64,000 bases of DNA from Anaerolineae bacterium (GTDB lineage Bacteria; Chloroflexota; Anaerolineae; Aggregatilineales; Phototrophicaceae), in assembly GCA_020849765.1 (NCBI GenBank), contig JADLAY010000051.1, positions 54,063 through 118,062 of the forward strand. Reading direction: 5' to 3'. The notes beneath the pieces were generated by a model, which was not told where the DNA came from, searched no databases, and saw only the letters and a list, made by a program, of their open reading frames with translations. The position numbers and the translations under genes were made by a program. Shown here in pieces: positions 45,541 to 53,455 of the stretch (within the stretch, counting starts at the first letter, position 1; each line of letters starts with the position of its first letter).

Positions 45541-47007
45541 TTATGGAGTCGGCGGCGAACAGTCGACGAAATACGAACTCGCCTCGTCCGCACGAACCCA
45601 GCCGTCGATGCCATCTCCGTTATCACTCTGGATGGGCACGACGTGATACCAGTACGTGTCATCCTCTTCACGGTGATAGGTCTCGGTCACTTGCAGGAAG
45701 ACTCGCCCATACCAGTGCGATGGCGCCTGGCTCGTGTGCGGCGATTCCCAGATCGGCAGCCCATCATCCGGCGAAGACGGGCGCACGTAGCACGTGTCCG
45801 CGTCAAGCATGCTCGGCAGCGCAATGCTCATGCCCGCCCCACAGGGCCCGCCAACCGGCTCGACGGCGGTCGAGGGCAGCCAGCCGTAGTATTGTGTTTT
45901 CCCGGTCTCCGCTTCCACAAAGTACCAGGGAGTATCGCCGCGCGTGGCCACCCACATCACCGTCATTTCCAAGTCGCTGGATGCATCCGCTAGCGGCATC
46001 GACTGGCTGTCCGCACGGGGTTCGTCATGAAGCAGCGCAGTCGTATCAGTCAGGCGCACGGTGCACGCCGCATCCAGCCGAGGATAGTTCCCCATGCGCA
46101 GGTAATAGCCAATGTCCGTAGAGACGACGAAGGCGGCGTCTTCGGTCTTATCCTCGACAAACGTCACCGCAGACGCCGGTATCCAGAGGACAGCGCGCGT
46201 CAGTTTGCGAATCGACAGCCAGGCGCCATCCGGGCTGCGCGCGATGACGTTGACGAAATCGCCCGGATAGAGCCGACCGGCAGCGTCATAGTCTGCGCCT
46301 GGGCCATAGCGCCCTTCCAGCACATCGCCATCGATCAGATACCATTCGTCCCTGTCATCGGTGCGATAGAAGGTCATCGCCGGGGGTACTGCGATCGGCG
46401 TCGGCCACGGAATCATCAGTTCCTGGCCGATTTGAAGTGTCGATGATGAACTCAAGTTATTCGTGGCAACAATCATATGGATCACATCTGGATCATGATG
46501 ACCACAGTCCAGCATCAGACTGAGCAGCGTATCGCCCACCTCAACATGGCGTATACACGCCGTTTCTGTGGGTGATGGTGTTGCGGTTGCAGTCGGGGCA
46601 GGCGTCGGCGTATCGCTCGCCAGCGCCAGGCTGGTGATCGGCGATGGCGCGCGATTGAACCAGAACGCCCCCATCACCAGTGCGATGAACACTGCTGCGA
46701 GTGGCAGCAGCCAGCGGCTGGCCCGTGACGACGTGCTGCGTCGCTGCTTTGGCTGTGGAATTGTGGCCTGCATAGCATCCTCCTGGATGTGTCCATTGAC
46801 CTGCGTTGGTTTCGCGCTGTCCAGAGCGCCGCGCCAGATGCGCCCTCGCGCCGCCTGCGAGAGCGTTGCCGGGCGTTCGGCGGCCATCAGCACGTCGATC
46901 GTGTGCGCCGTCTCCGCATCCAACTCCGCAGGCGGCGATGCGGACGGGTTGTGTAAGCGCTGGTCGATGTAAGCGTCGATCTGTTGAGGATCAGGGTCGT
47001 GTTTCAT
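45541..47007 (-). CDS. Anti-sigma-like membrane protein with LysM and SH3-like domains
   Basis: 488 residues: a cytoplasmic N-terminal domain of about 100 residues (MKHDPDPQQIDAYIDQRL), one TM helix (WLLPLAAVFIALVMGAFWF), a Thr-Pro linker, a LysM-like motif (HVEVGDTLLSLMLDCG then LQIGQELMIPWPTPI), and a long C-terminal part with SH3b-like segments (LEGRYGPGADYDAAGRLYPG). It overlaps the ECF sigma gene by 17 bp. I infer an anti-sigma factor whose outer part senses peptidoglycan or chitin-like glycan. The N-terminal domain lacks a clear zinc-binding HxxxCxxC motif, so the anti-sigma role rests on position. Confidence 0.75.
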   Translation of the reverse strand: MKHDPDPQQIDAYIDQRLHNPSASPPAELDAETAHTIDVLMAAERPATLSQAARGRIWRGALDSAKPTQVNGHIQEDAMQATIPQPKQRRSTSSRASRWLLPLAAVFIALVMGAFWFNRAPSPITSLALASDTPTPAPTATATPSPTETACIRHVEVGDTLLSLMLDCGHHDPDVIHMIVATNNLSSSSTLQIGQELMIPWPTPIAVPPAMTFYRTDDRDEWYLIDGDVLEGRYGPGADYDAAGRLYPGDFVNVIARSPDGAWLSIRKLTRAVLWIPASAVTFVEDKTEDAAFVVSTDIGYYLRMGNYPRLDAACTVRLTDTTALLHDEPRADSQSMPLADASSDLEMTVMWVATRGDTPWYFVEAETGKTQYYGWLPSTAVEPVGGPCGAGMSIALPSMLDADTCYVRPSSPDDGLPIWESPHTSQAPSHWYGRVFLQVTETYHREEDDTYWYHVVPIQSDNGDGIDGWVRADEASSYFVDCSPPTP

Positions 47008-47545
47008 CGAGTCGCACTTCCTCTGCGCGGAGACGGGCGCGCAGCCCCTGAATGATGCGATGAAGTTCGACGCGCACCGCCCCGGCGCTCTTGCCCAGCA
47101 CCACGCCGATTTCAGCCGAGGTCAGCCCGGCGCTCAGCTTGAGCGAGAGCAGGTTCTGCTGCTCGGCGGGCAGCTCGTCGATCAGGCGGCGAATCAGGCG
47201 CTGCTCGTCCGCGGCAATCAGGCGATCAAGCGGTCCCGGCTGCGGCGAGTCGGCGTCGTCGAGCGCAAGTGATGGATGCCGGTCACGATAGTGGTTGACG
47301 ACAACGTTGTGGGCGATGCGGAACAACCAGGCGGCGACCGATCCGCCGCGATAATCATGGACGGCGGCCAGCGCCCGCGCGAAGACGAGGCTGGTCAGAT
47401 CTTCGGCCTCGGTTGGGCTGGCGCGGCGCGCGCAGTAGGCATAGATGCGCTCGACATAGCGTTCGTACACCGGCGCGAAAGCGGCGGGCCTCGTTCGGGC
47501 CGCTACGATCCACCGAGCTTCGTCCGCGTTCTGCTTTTCCGCCAC
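46991..47545 (-). CDS. ECF-type RNA polymerase sigma factor
   Basis: 184 residues. Region 2 is FAPVYERYVERIYAYCARRA with DLTSLVFARALAAVHDYRGG and WLFRIAHNVVVNHYRDR; region 4 is LPAEQQNLLSLKLSAGLTSA with EIGVVLGKSAGAVRVELHR. The start is GTG. It should direct transcription under control of the overlapping anti-sigma-like gene downstream. I could not find an obvious autoregulatory promoter in the 120-bp gap before the divergent aminotransferase. Confidence 0.92.
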   Translation of the reverse strand: MAEKQNADEARWIVAARTRPAAFAPVYERYVERIYAYCARRASPTEAEDLTSLVFARALAAVHDYRGGSVAAWLFRIAHNVVVNHYRDRHPSLALDDADSPQPGPLDRLIAADEQRLIRRLIDELPAEQQNLLSLKLSAGLTSAEIGVVLGKSAGAVRVELHRIIQGLRARLRAEEVRLDETRP

Positions 47546-47666
47546 GTCACACTCGTTTCATTGCACTGCGCAGCCATAAAGACACGCGACACAGTCAAGT
47601 GTTACAAAACCGCATCCGCGTTACAATCGGCGCGAGATCAATAAGACCCATTCTGTGAGGCAGAAC

Positions 47667-49001
47667 ATGGCAGTTTTTGATACACAGTCGATCCGAGAGC
47701 AGGATCGTGCGCAGGTGCACCCGATCCAGCATCCCAAGACGCACACCGACCCGGTCGTGGTCGAGCGCGCGGAAGGCGTCTACCTGTACACCACGGACGG
47801 GCGCAAGATCCTGGACGGCATGGCGGGCCTGTGGAACGTCGATGTCGGTTACGGGCGCGAGGAATTGGCGAAGGCCGCTTACGATCAGATGGTCAAGCTG
47901 GCTTACACGTCGAACTTCGCCGGGATGACCAACGTCCCCAGCAGCCAGCTCGCCGCCAAGCTATCCGGCTATGCTTACCCAAGCCTGAAGTCGACCTTCT
48001 TCACATCCGGCGGCTCGGAGAGCAACGACTCGGCCTTCAAGACGGCCCGCTACTACTGGAAGCGCGTCGGCAAGCCGGACAAGTACAAGATCATCTGCCG
48101 CAAGCTGGCCTACCACGGCATCACGCTGGCAACGACCTTCGCCACCGGCGTGATGCGCTATCACGCCATGTTCGGCCCGGCAGTACCCGGCTTCACCCAC
48201 GTCGCCGCGCCGTACCCGTATCGCTATGATGGCGATCTGCGCGAGGGCGAGACGGTCGGGCAGGCTGCGGCGCGCGCCATCGAAGAGGCGATCCTGGCCG
48301 AAGGGCCGGACACGGTCGCCGCGGTCATCGCCGAGCCGATACAGGGTGTCGGCGGCGTGATCGTGCCCCCGGCGGAGTATTTCCCGCTGGTGCGCGAGAT
48401 CTGCAACAAGTACGACGTGCTCCTGATCGCGGACGAGGTGATCACGGGCTTCGGGCGTACCGGTGAGATGTTCGCGCTGCGTCACTACGGCATTGAGCCG
48501 GACATTCTGTCGTTCGCCAAGGGCATCACCAGCGGCTACCAACCGCTCGGCGGCATCCAGTTCACCGATGCGATTCGCGATGCTATCGAAGGCGCGTCGG
48601 ACGCGGAAGTCTGGATGCACGGCTACACCTATTCCGGCCATGCGACCGCCTGCGCCGTCGGGCTGGCGAACATCGCCATCATCGAGCGCGAAGGGCTGGC
48701 CGAACGAGCCAAGGCCCTGGGGCCACGCCTGCTCAATGGCTTGAGCACGCTGCTGGAATTCCCGTTCGTCGGCGATGTGCGCGGGCTGGGGTTGGTCTGT
48801 GGCGTCGAGCTCGTCACCGACAAAGACAGCAAGACGCCCGATCCGGCGCTGGCGGGCAAGATCGCCAAGATGGCGCAGGATCGCGGGCTGCGCACGCGCA
48901 CGCTTGGCAGCACGCTGGCCTTTTCGCCGCCGCTCATCATCAGCGAGGAAGAGATCGACGAGATCGTCTCCATCCTCGGCAGCGTGATGGACAGCCTCTA
49001 A
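47667..49001 (+). CDS. Class III PLP-dependent aminotransferase
   Basis: 444 residues from ATG 47667 (GAGG seven bases before). The PLP lysine is in ILSFAKGITSGYQPLGG, with the upstream IADEVITGFGRTG Asp that holds the pyridine nitrogen. WNVDVGYGREELAKAAYDQM and FFTSGGSESNDSAFK fit the omega-amino acid/pyruvate or putrescine-type transaminase group. Substrate is not determined; a beta-alanine, GABA or diamine donor is plausible. A -10-like TACAAT is at 47622-47627. Confidence 0.92.
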   Translation: MAVFDTQSIREQDRAQVHPIQHPKTHTDPVVVERAEGVYLYTTDGRKILDGMAGLWNVDVGYGREELAKAAYDQMVKLAYTSNFAGMTNVPSSQLAAKLSGYAYPSLKSTFFTSGGSESNDSAFKTARYYWKRVGKPDKYKIICRKLAYHGITLATTFATGVMRYHAMFGPAVPGFTHVAAPYPYRYDGDLREGETVGQAAARAIEEAILAEGPDTVAAVIAEPIQGVGGVIVPPAEYFPLVREICNKYDVLLIADEVITGFGRTGEMFALRHYGIEPDILSFAKGITSGYQPLGGIQFTDAIRDAIEGASDAEVWMHGYTYSGHATACAVGLANIAIIEREGLAERAKALGPRLLNGLSTLLEFPFVGDVRGLGLVCGVELVTDKDSKTPDPALAGKIAKMAQDRGLRTRTLGSTLAFSPPLIISEEEIDEIVSILGSVMDSL

Positions 49002-49011
49002 AGATCCTGTC

Positions 49012-49041
49012 GAGGGCGTGCAGCTGATGCACGCCCTCTTT
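49012..49041 (+). terminator. Rho-independent terminator after the aminotransferase
   Basis: An 11-bp stem (49012-49022 with 49028-49038), 5-base loop GCTGA, then TTT. It starts ten bases after the stop. Confidence 0.8.
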
Positions 49042-49165
49042 GATAATTGATTTTTGCCATGCTCGGCGTTTGCGTTAAGATCTCTTGAAGCTTCTGCCAT
49101 CCTGCTGCATTTCGCCAGCACGCAACGCTACAATCGTCCAGAGAGCTATGTGGGAGTTTGCGCGC

Positions 49166-50833
49166 ATGGCAGCGACAACACAAGTATCGAGTCCCGCCTC
49201 AACGGCCAGAGCACGCCAGCGGCGGCGGGCGGCAATCCTGGAAAATATCCAGGCTTACCTGTTTTTGATGCCTGCGGGCACCCTACTCTTCCTGTTCGGC
49301 ATCTTCCCCGTCGCGTTCGCCTTTTTCGTCAGCCTGCATCAATGGCGGCGCTTCCCCGGTGAGTATCAGGGCCTGTCGAACTATACGACCGCGCTCGGCG
49401 AGCTGGCTTACGTCGTCTTCTTCTGGGTCGCGCTATTCGCACTCTTCTATGGCGTTTATGCCATCTACCGGCAGTTCAAACAGGGCGCGAGCAGTCTGCT
49501 CGCCTTGTTACCCGGCGTCGTCAATGCCGGTGCGCTGCTGCTGTTCGTCAATTGGTTCGTGATCATCCTGCCGATCATTCTAAACATCCCGCAGCGCATT
49601 CGCGGGCAGGAGCGCGTCCAGGGCATCTTCGTCGAGGAGTTGTTCGCCAGCCTGCGTGATCCCGCAGCACTCGAAGCGAATCAATGGATGTGGCTTGGCA
49701 TCGTCGCTGCCGTCGTCGTCAGCTTCATCTGGTGGCGGCTGAGCAAGCGCGCCAACGGCAGCGATGCGCTCTTCCGCATGACGCTCGCCACCTTCTTCAT
49801 CGCCTGCGCCGTGCTCACGTTCCAACTGACGGCCAGCGCCATCCAGGCGGAAGTTGCCGCTGCGCAGGAGGCGGGCAGCACGCTTGCCATCTGGCCGCAG
49901 GTGATCATCATCAGCCTGGGCGTCGTCTTCATCGGCGCGGCTTATGTGCTGTGGCAGCGTTCGATGCACCTGGATGACAGCCGGCGCTTCATGGCCCAGG
50001 CAGCCGTCGCCCTCATGATTGCCGCCGCCGGTTATATCCTGATCGCCCAGGTGCCGCCGATGCTGGCACAAGCCGACGACGAAATGCTGAGCGGCTTCAA
50101 CATCACCGTCATGTTCGTGATCGGCACGGTGCCGCTCCAGTTGGGCATTGGCCTGGGGCTGGCCTATCTGCTCTTCCAGAACATCAAGGGCAAGGCATTC
50201 TTCCGCGTCGCCTATTTCCTGCCCTACATCATGCCGTTCGTGGCGACGTCGATCGTCTTCAACATCCTGTTCTCGCACCGGCCCACCTCACCGATCAACC
50301 AGTTAATGACGACGCTGGGGCTGCCGCTGCAAAAATGGCTGCTCGAACCGACCGGCGTCTTCCGCCTCATTTTCGGCGAAGGTGTACCGGGTTGGCTGGC
50401 CGGGCCAAGCCTGGCGCTGATTGTGATCATCCTCTACACGGCGTGGACTTACGTCGGCTACTGTACGGTCATCTTCCTCGCCGGGTTGGGCAACATCCCG
50501 AACGAACTCTACGAAGCGGCCCGCATCGACGGCGCCAACGGCTGGGACGTCTTCCGCAAGATCACGCTGCCGCTGCTGTCGCCGACGACGTTCTTCCTGT
50601 CGCTGATCTCGATCATCGGCACGTTCCAGGCCTTCACACAGATCTGGATCATGCGCACCCCGGCAGCCCAGAGTTCGGTCGATACGGTCGGAGTCTACAT
50701 CTTCGAGACCGTCCGCAATACCGACCCGAACATGGGATACGCCTCAGCGATGTCGATCGTCTTGTTCATCGTCATCCTGATCTTCACGCTCATCCAGAAC
50801 AGAGTTGCCGGGAGCAAGGTGTTTTATGGCTGA
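49166..50833 (+). CDS. ABC transporter permease, CUT1 sugar type, with extra TM region
   Basis: 555 residues from ATG 49166 (GGGAG ten bases upstream). The first TM helix (AYLFLMPAGTLLFLFGIFPV) and the C-terminal permease core are those of MalF-type subunits; the ATPase-contact EAA loop is NELYEAARIDGANGWDVF. Between them lies an insertion of about 230 residues with some six additional hydrophobic helices, for example SLLALLPGVVNAGALLLFVN and VIIISLGVVFIGAAYVLWQ. Ordinary CUT1 permeases are near 300 residues. The next gene is the MalG-type partner; no binding protein or ATPase gene adjoins. Confidence 0.88.
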   Translation: MAATTQVSSPASTARARQRRRAAILENIQAYLFLMPAGTLLFLFGIFPVAFAFFVSLHQWRRFPGEYQGLSNYTTALGELAYVVFFWVALFALFYGVYAIYRQFKQGASSLLALLPGVVNAGALLLFVNWFVIILPIILNIPQRIRGQERVQGIFVEELFASLRDPAALEANQWMWLGIVAAVVVSFIWWRLSKRANGSDALFRMTLATFFIACAVLTFQLTASAIQAEVAAAQEAGSTLAIWPQVIIISLGVVFIGAAYVLWQRSMHLDDSRRFMAQAAVALMIAAAGYILIAQVPPMLAQADDEMLSGFNITVMFVIGTVPLQLGIGLGLAYLLFQNIKGKAFFRVAYFLPYIMPFVATSIVFNILFSHRPTSPINQLMTTLGLPLQKWLLEPTGVFRLIFGEGVPGWLAGPSLALIVIILYTAWTYVGYCTVIFLAGLGNIPNELYEAARIDGANGWDVFRKITLPLLSPTTFFLSLISIIGTFQAFTQIWIMRTPAAQSSVDTVGVYIFETVRNTDPNMGYASAMSIVLFIVILIFTLIQNRVAGSKVFYG

Positions 50834-51737
50834 GACTGCACGCCCACTGGAGATCACAGCAACCGAAACGCAGCAGACCGCCCCGCGCAAACCAATCGCC
50901 TGGGGCAAGATCATCAGCTATGCCATCCTCATCATCGGGCTGATCCAGGCGCTACTGCCCTTCTACTGGATGTTGAGTTCGTCGCTCATGTCGGTCACCG
51001 AAGTCAATTTCGGCTACTGGTTCCCATCGCAGCTCCGCTTCGAGAATTACGCGCTGGCCTGGGAACAGGCGAACTTCGCCCAATTCATGTGGAACAGTGT
51101 GCGCATCACCGGCATCTCCTTGATCGGGCAGATGCTCGTTTGCATTCCAGCGGCCTACGCCTTCGCGCGGATGCGCTTCATCGGGCGCGACGTTCTATTC
51201 GGCGTCACTGTCGCCACGTTGATGATCCCAAGTGTGGCGACAATGGTGCCGAATTACCTGACCGTGATCTGGATCGGGCGCTTGAGCCAGAACCTGCTCG
51301 GCTTCGGCTGGCTCAACAACTGGCCGTCGCTGACGATCCCCTTCATGGCCTCGGCCTTCACCATCTTCCTGCTGCGCCAGTTCTTCGCCCAGATCCCGGA
51401 CGAGCTGTGGGATGCCGCACGCATCGACGGTGCGGGCCATTTGCGCTTCCTGCGCTCGGTCGTCGTCCCGCTGTCGAAGGCGCCGATCATGACGACGGTC
51501 ACCTTCAGCTTCATCGGCTCATGGAACGCGCTCCTGTGGCCGCTGCTGGTCACACAGACGGACGAGTGGCGTCCGGTCGCCGTCGGGCTGACCAAGTTCA
51601 TCAACAACGAGGCGTCGAGCGATCTGCATCTGCAAATGGCCGCCGCCGTCATGATGATCATCCCGATCCTGATCATGTACTTCTTCACCCAGAAGCAGTT
51701 CACGGAAGGCATCGCCACCAGCGGCCTGAAGGGCTGA
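50826..51737 (+). CDS. ABC transporter permease, CUT1 sugar type (MalG-like)
   Basis: 303 residues from ATG 50826, overlapping the MalF-like gene by 8 bp. Six TM helices; the EAA loop is DELWDAARIDGAGHLRFLRS followed by VVPLSKAPI. It forms a heterodimer with the product of the preceding gene to import a sugar or oligosaccharide. CUT1 permeases often share a general ATPase encoded elsewhere; the solute-binding protein is also missing here. Immediately after its stop the sequence changes to a degenerate, repeat-containing region. Confidence 0.92.
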   Translation: MAETARPLEITATETQQTAPRKPIAWGKIISYAILIIGLIQALLPFYWMLSSSLMSVTEVNFGYWFPSQLRFENYALAWEQANFAQFMWNSVRITGISLIGQMLVCIPAAYAFARMRFIGRDVLFGVTVATLMIPSVATMVPNYLTVIWIGRLSQNLLGFGWLNNWPSLTIPFMASAFTIFLLRQFFAQIPDELWDAARIDGAGHLRFLRSVVVPLSKAPIMTTVTFSFIGSWNALLWPLLVTQTDEWRPVAVGLTKFINNEASSDLHLQMAAAVMMIIPILIMYFFTQKQFTEGIATSGLKG

Positions 51738-51756
51738 CGAATCGGCGCGACCTTCC

Positions 51757-52006
51757 ATGCCGTTGGCAATGTGCTGGCAGACAATATTCTCCAGCGCTTT
51801 GCTCTTGCCTCGGCCCGATCTGCCAATGACGTGCATGTGTGCCCTGAGCGCGGGATAGGGCACGCGAAACAAAGGCGAAAAGAAGGCGTTACCGACTTTG
51901 CCCAGGGTGAGGAACTGAGTGCGAGGACGCCCAAACGGCAGGAACAGCATCAACGCTCAGCCTAGCAAAGAGATGCAGGTGGTGCAATCACCGCTTATCT
52001 GAAACT
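51757..52006 (-). pseudogene. Truncated P-loop ATPase gene, copy 1 of a 250-bp direct repeat
   Basis: The minus-strand frame gives LPFGRPRTQFLTLGKVGNAF and then HMHVIGRSGRGKSKALE, a Walker A (GRSGRGKS) in the style of HerA/VirD4/TraG-like DNA-translocation ATPases, but coding ends within about 20 residues after it. Only about 80 residues survive. The whole 250 bp recurs at 52433-52682 in the same orientation with about 24 differences by my count. It abuts the ABC permease gene by 20 bp, so it marks the edge of an insertion. Confidence 0.7.
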
Positions 52007-52043
52007 ATGAGGCTCAGGGCGATAAACTATTTGAGCGTCCGCC

Positions 52044-52370
52044 CTATTTCCCATCATCCGTTTTTGCCTTCAGTATTTGATGTACCCTCTGTGGTGAGAT
52101 GCCATAGTCGCGTGATAGATCGCTTAACCCAACACCCTCTCTGAAGCGCTCTAGAATTTGCCGATCACGCTGCTGCGTGGTTAGTTGAGGGGTGAAGTCT
52201 CGGTCATAGTAAGTGACAAAGACGAGAAGACTTTTGGCGTCTTTCAAGCCGCCAAAGCTGAGGTACGTCTTATGGTCTGAAGGCTCGTTGGGGTCACAAA
52301 AGTGTCCTATCCTTGAAACACCGCTGTTGAAGCGGTTTTTTGTTTTCTCCCCATCGAAGTATCGAGCCAC
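52044..52370 (-). CDS. Small HTH protein, uncertain
   Basis: 108 residues, GTG start. The last 50 contain RDRQILERFREGVGLSDLSR and DYGISPQRVHQILKA, a clear sigma-region-4-like helix-turn-helix. The first half is not recognised. It lies between the two truncated ATPase copies and its 5' end overlaps the degenerate end of copy 2, so it may be a real small regulator of a lost mobile element or itself a fragment. No good ribosome binding site. Confidence 0.45.
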   Translation of the reverse strand: MARYFDGEKTKNRFNSGVSRIGHFCDPNEPSDHKTYLSFGGLKDAKSLLVFVTYYDRDFTPQLTTQQRDRQILERFREGVGLSDLSRDYGISPQRVHQILKAKTDDGK

Positions 52371-52386
52371 GAAGTAACCTGTGGAT

Positions 52387-52682
52387 GTTTATCAACTGCG
52401 AATGTGATCTTTGGTCAACCAGCCCATAGCCTATGCCGTTGGCGATATGCTGGCAGACGATCTTCTCCAGCGCCTTGCTCTTGCCGCGGCCTGACCTGCC
52501 AATAACGTGCATATGTGCTCTGAGCGTTGGATAGGGCACGCGAAACAAAGGCGAAAAGAAGGCTTTACCGACTTTGCCCAGGGTGAGGAACTGAGTACGA
52601 GGACGCCCAAACGGCAGGGACAGCATCTGCTCCCAGCCTAGCAAAGCGATGCAAGGGGCGCAATCACCGCTTATCTGAAACT
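52387..52682 (-). pseudogene. Truncated P-loop ATPase gene, copy 2 of the direct repeat
   Basis: Same frame as copy 1 with the Walker A GRSGRGKSKALEKIVCQHIA, but retaining a little more: GIGYGLVDQRSHSQLIN resembles the strand after Walker A in DUF87/TraG-like ATPases (G-x-VIDPHGDL). After that the frame is lost. The repeat proper is 52433-52682. About 90% identity to copy 1 implies an old duplication rather than two recent insertions. Confidence 0.7.
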
Positions 52683-52752
52683 AGAGTGTTGTATGATGTA
52701 CCCCAAAAATCGGACAGCAAAATAGTGCAATTATCAGTGGATCGGAAGCGCT

Positions 52753-52884
52753 ATGAGAAACAGCTACAGCCCGGAATTCAAAGCGAAAGTGGTGCGCGAG
52801 GTATTGCGGGAAGACAAGATCCTCAGCCAAGTCGCCGCCGCACAGCATTGCTACCTCACTCCGGCTGCCTTTGCTAAACAGATA
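52753..52884 (+). mobile_element. IS3-family transposase OrfA fragment
   Basis: The first 44 residues from ATG 52753 (SYSPEFKAKVVREVLREDKI, then LSQVAAAQHC) are the N-terminal HTH of an IS3-type OrfA. After about residue 44 the frame continues with unrelated sequence to 53085. OrfB and terminal repeats are not found, so this is a remnant. Confidence 0.75.
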
Positions 52885-52937
52885 CGACTCGCACCTATTC
52901 TGGCCCATTCATTGTGGGCCGGGTCAAGTGGGAATCT

Positions 52938-52968
52938 AATGGTCCCGCACGCAAGTACCGGGACCATT
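52938..52968. repeat. Perfect 10-bp inverted repeat in the IS remnant region
   Basis: Arms AATGGTCCCG (52938-52947) and CGGGACCATT (52959-52968) with an 11-base loop lie in a gene-free 180-bp stretch (52885-53065) between the IS3 fragment and the second exported small protein. No T-tract follows. It may be a transposon end, a recombination site or a weak terminator. Confidence 0.45.
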
Positions 52969-53065
52969 GTTCGAGACAAAGAACTCGCTTCACCTCGCTC
53001 GCTTGGGAACCATTCTTCGACCCAAAGTTCTAGATCACCGCATGGCGTTATCTACATATCTCCAT

Positions 53066-53455
53066 TTATTCATCCATATAGCTGATTTCGGCAACATTCA
53101 CAAAAGGAGTACACCTCACAAGTTGGAATGCGTCATGATGTTCTCGAAAACACACGTAGTCGGATCCAACTTCATCTATTGAACGCCTGAGTTCATCGTT
53201 TGCACTACCGATAAGCCATACTTCATCTGCGCCTAAAGGTGCGACAAATTCAACACCAAAAACAAAATCAGAATTCGCTTGGCGCATCTCAACCACTCTG
53301 AGAAAGAGGTCTCTCAAACTCGGGGGTTGAGATTGAGCTCCTATTATACGCAGATTACTAAAACACAAGACAACAAATGCAACGATGATGCATGTGACTG
53401 AAGCTCGCCCAACTTCAATAGCGCTGATTCTATAACGGTCTACATGACTTAACAT
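53066..53455 (-). CDS. Small exported protein, candidate immunity protein 2
   Basis: 129 residues from ATG 53455; GGAGG lies about nine bases before it, within the end of the orphan RHS tip, which it overlaps by 26 bp. N-terminal signal (TCIIVAFVVLCFSNLRIIGA), then a domain of about 85 residues. Its C-terminus, SIDEVGSDYVCFREHHDAF and RCTPFVNVAEIS, matches the protein at 55017-55403. Sequence similarity, equal length and the same overlap with an RHS tip support a cognate immunity role; that role is inference. An upstream in-frame start at 53527 would add 24 residues of the tip's shadow frame and is rejected. Confidence 0.7.
   Translation of the reverse strand: MLSHVDRYRISAIEVGRASVTCIIVAFVVLCFSNLRIIGAQSQPPSLRDLFLRVVEMRQANSDFVFGVEFVAPLGADEVWLIGSANDELRRSIDEVGSDYVCFREHHDAFQLVRCTPFVNVAEISYMDE

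Noticed and set aside
47961..49121. 386-codon frame antisense to the aminotransferase
   Set aside because: Covers the terminator and the PLP motifs in reverse; shadow frame.
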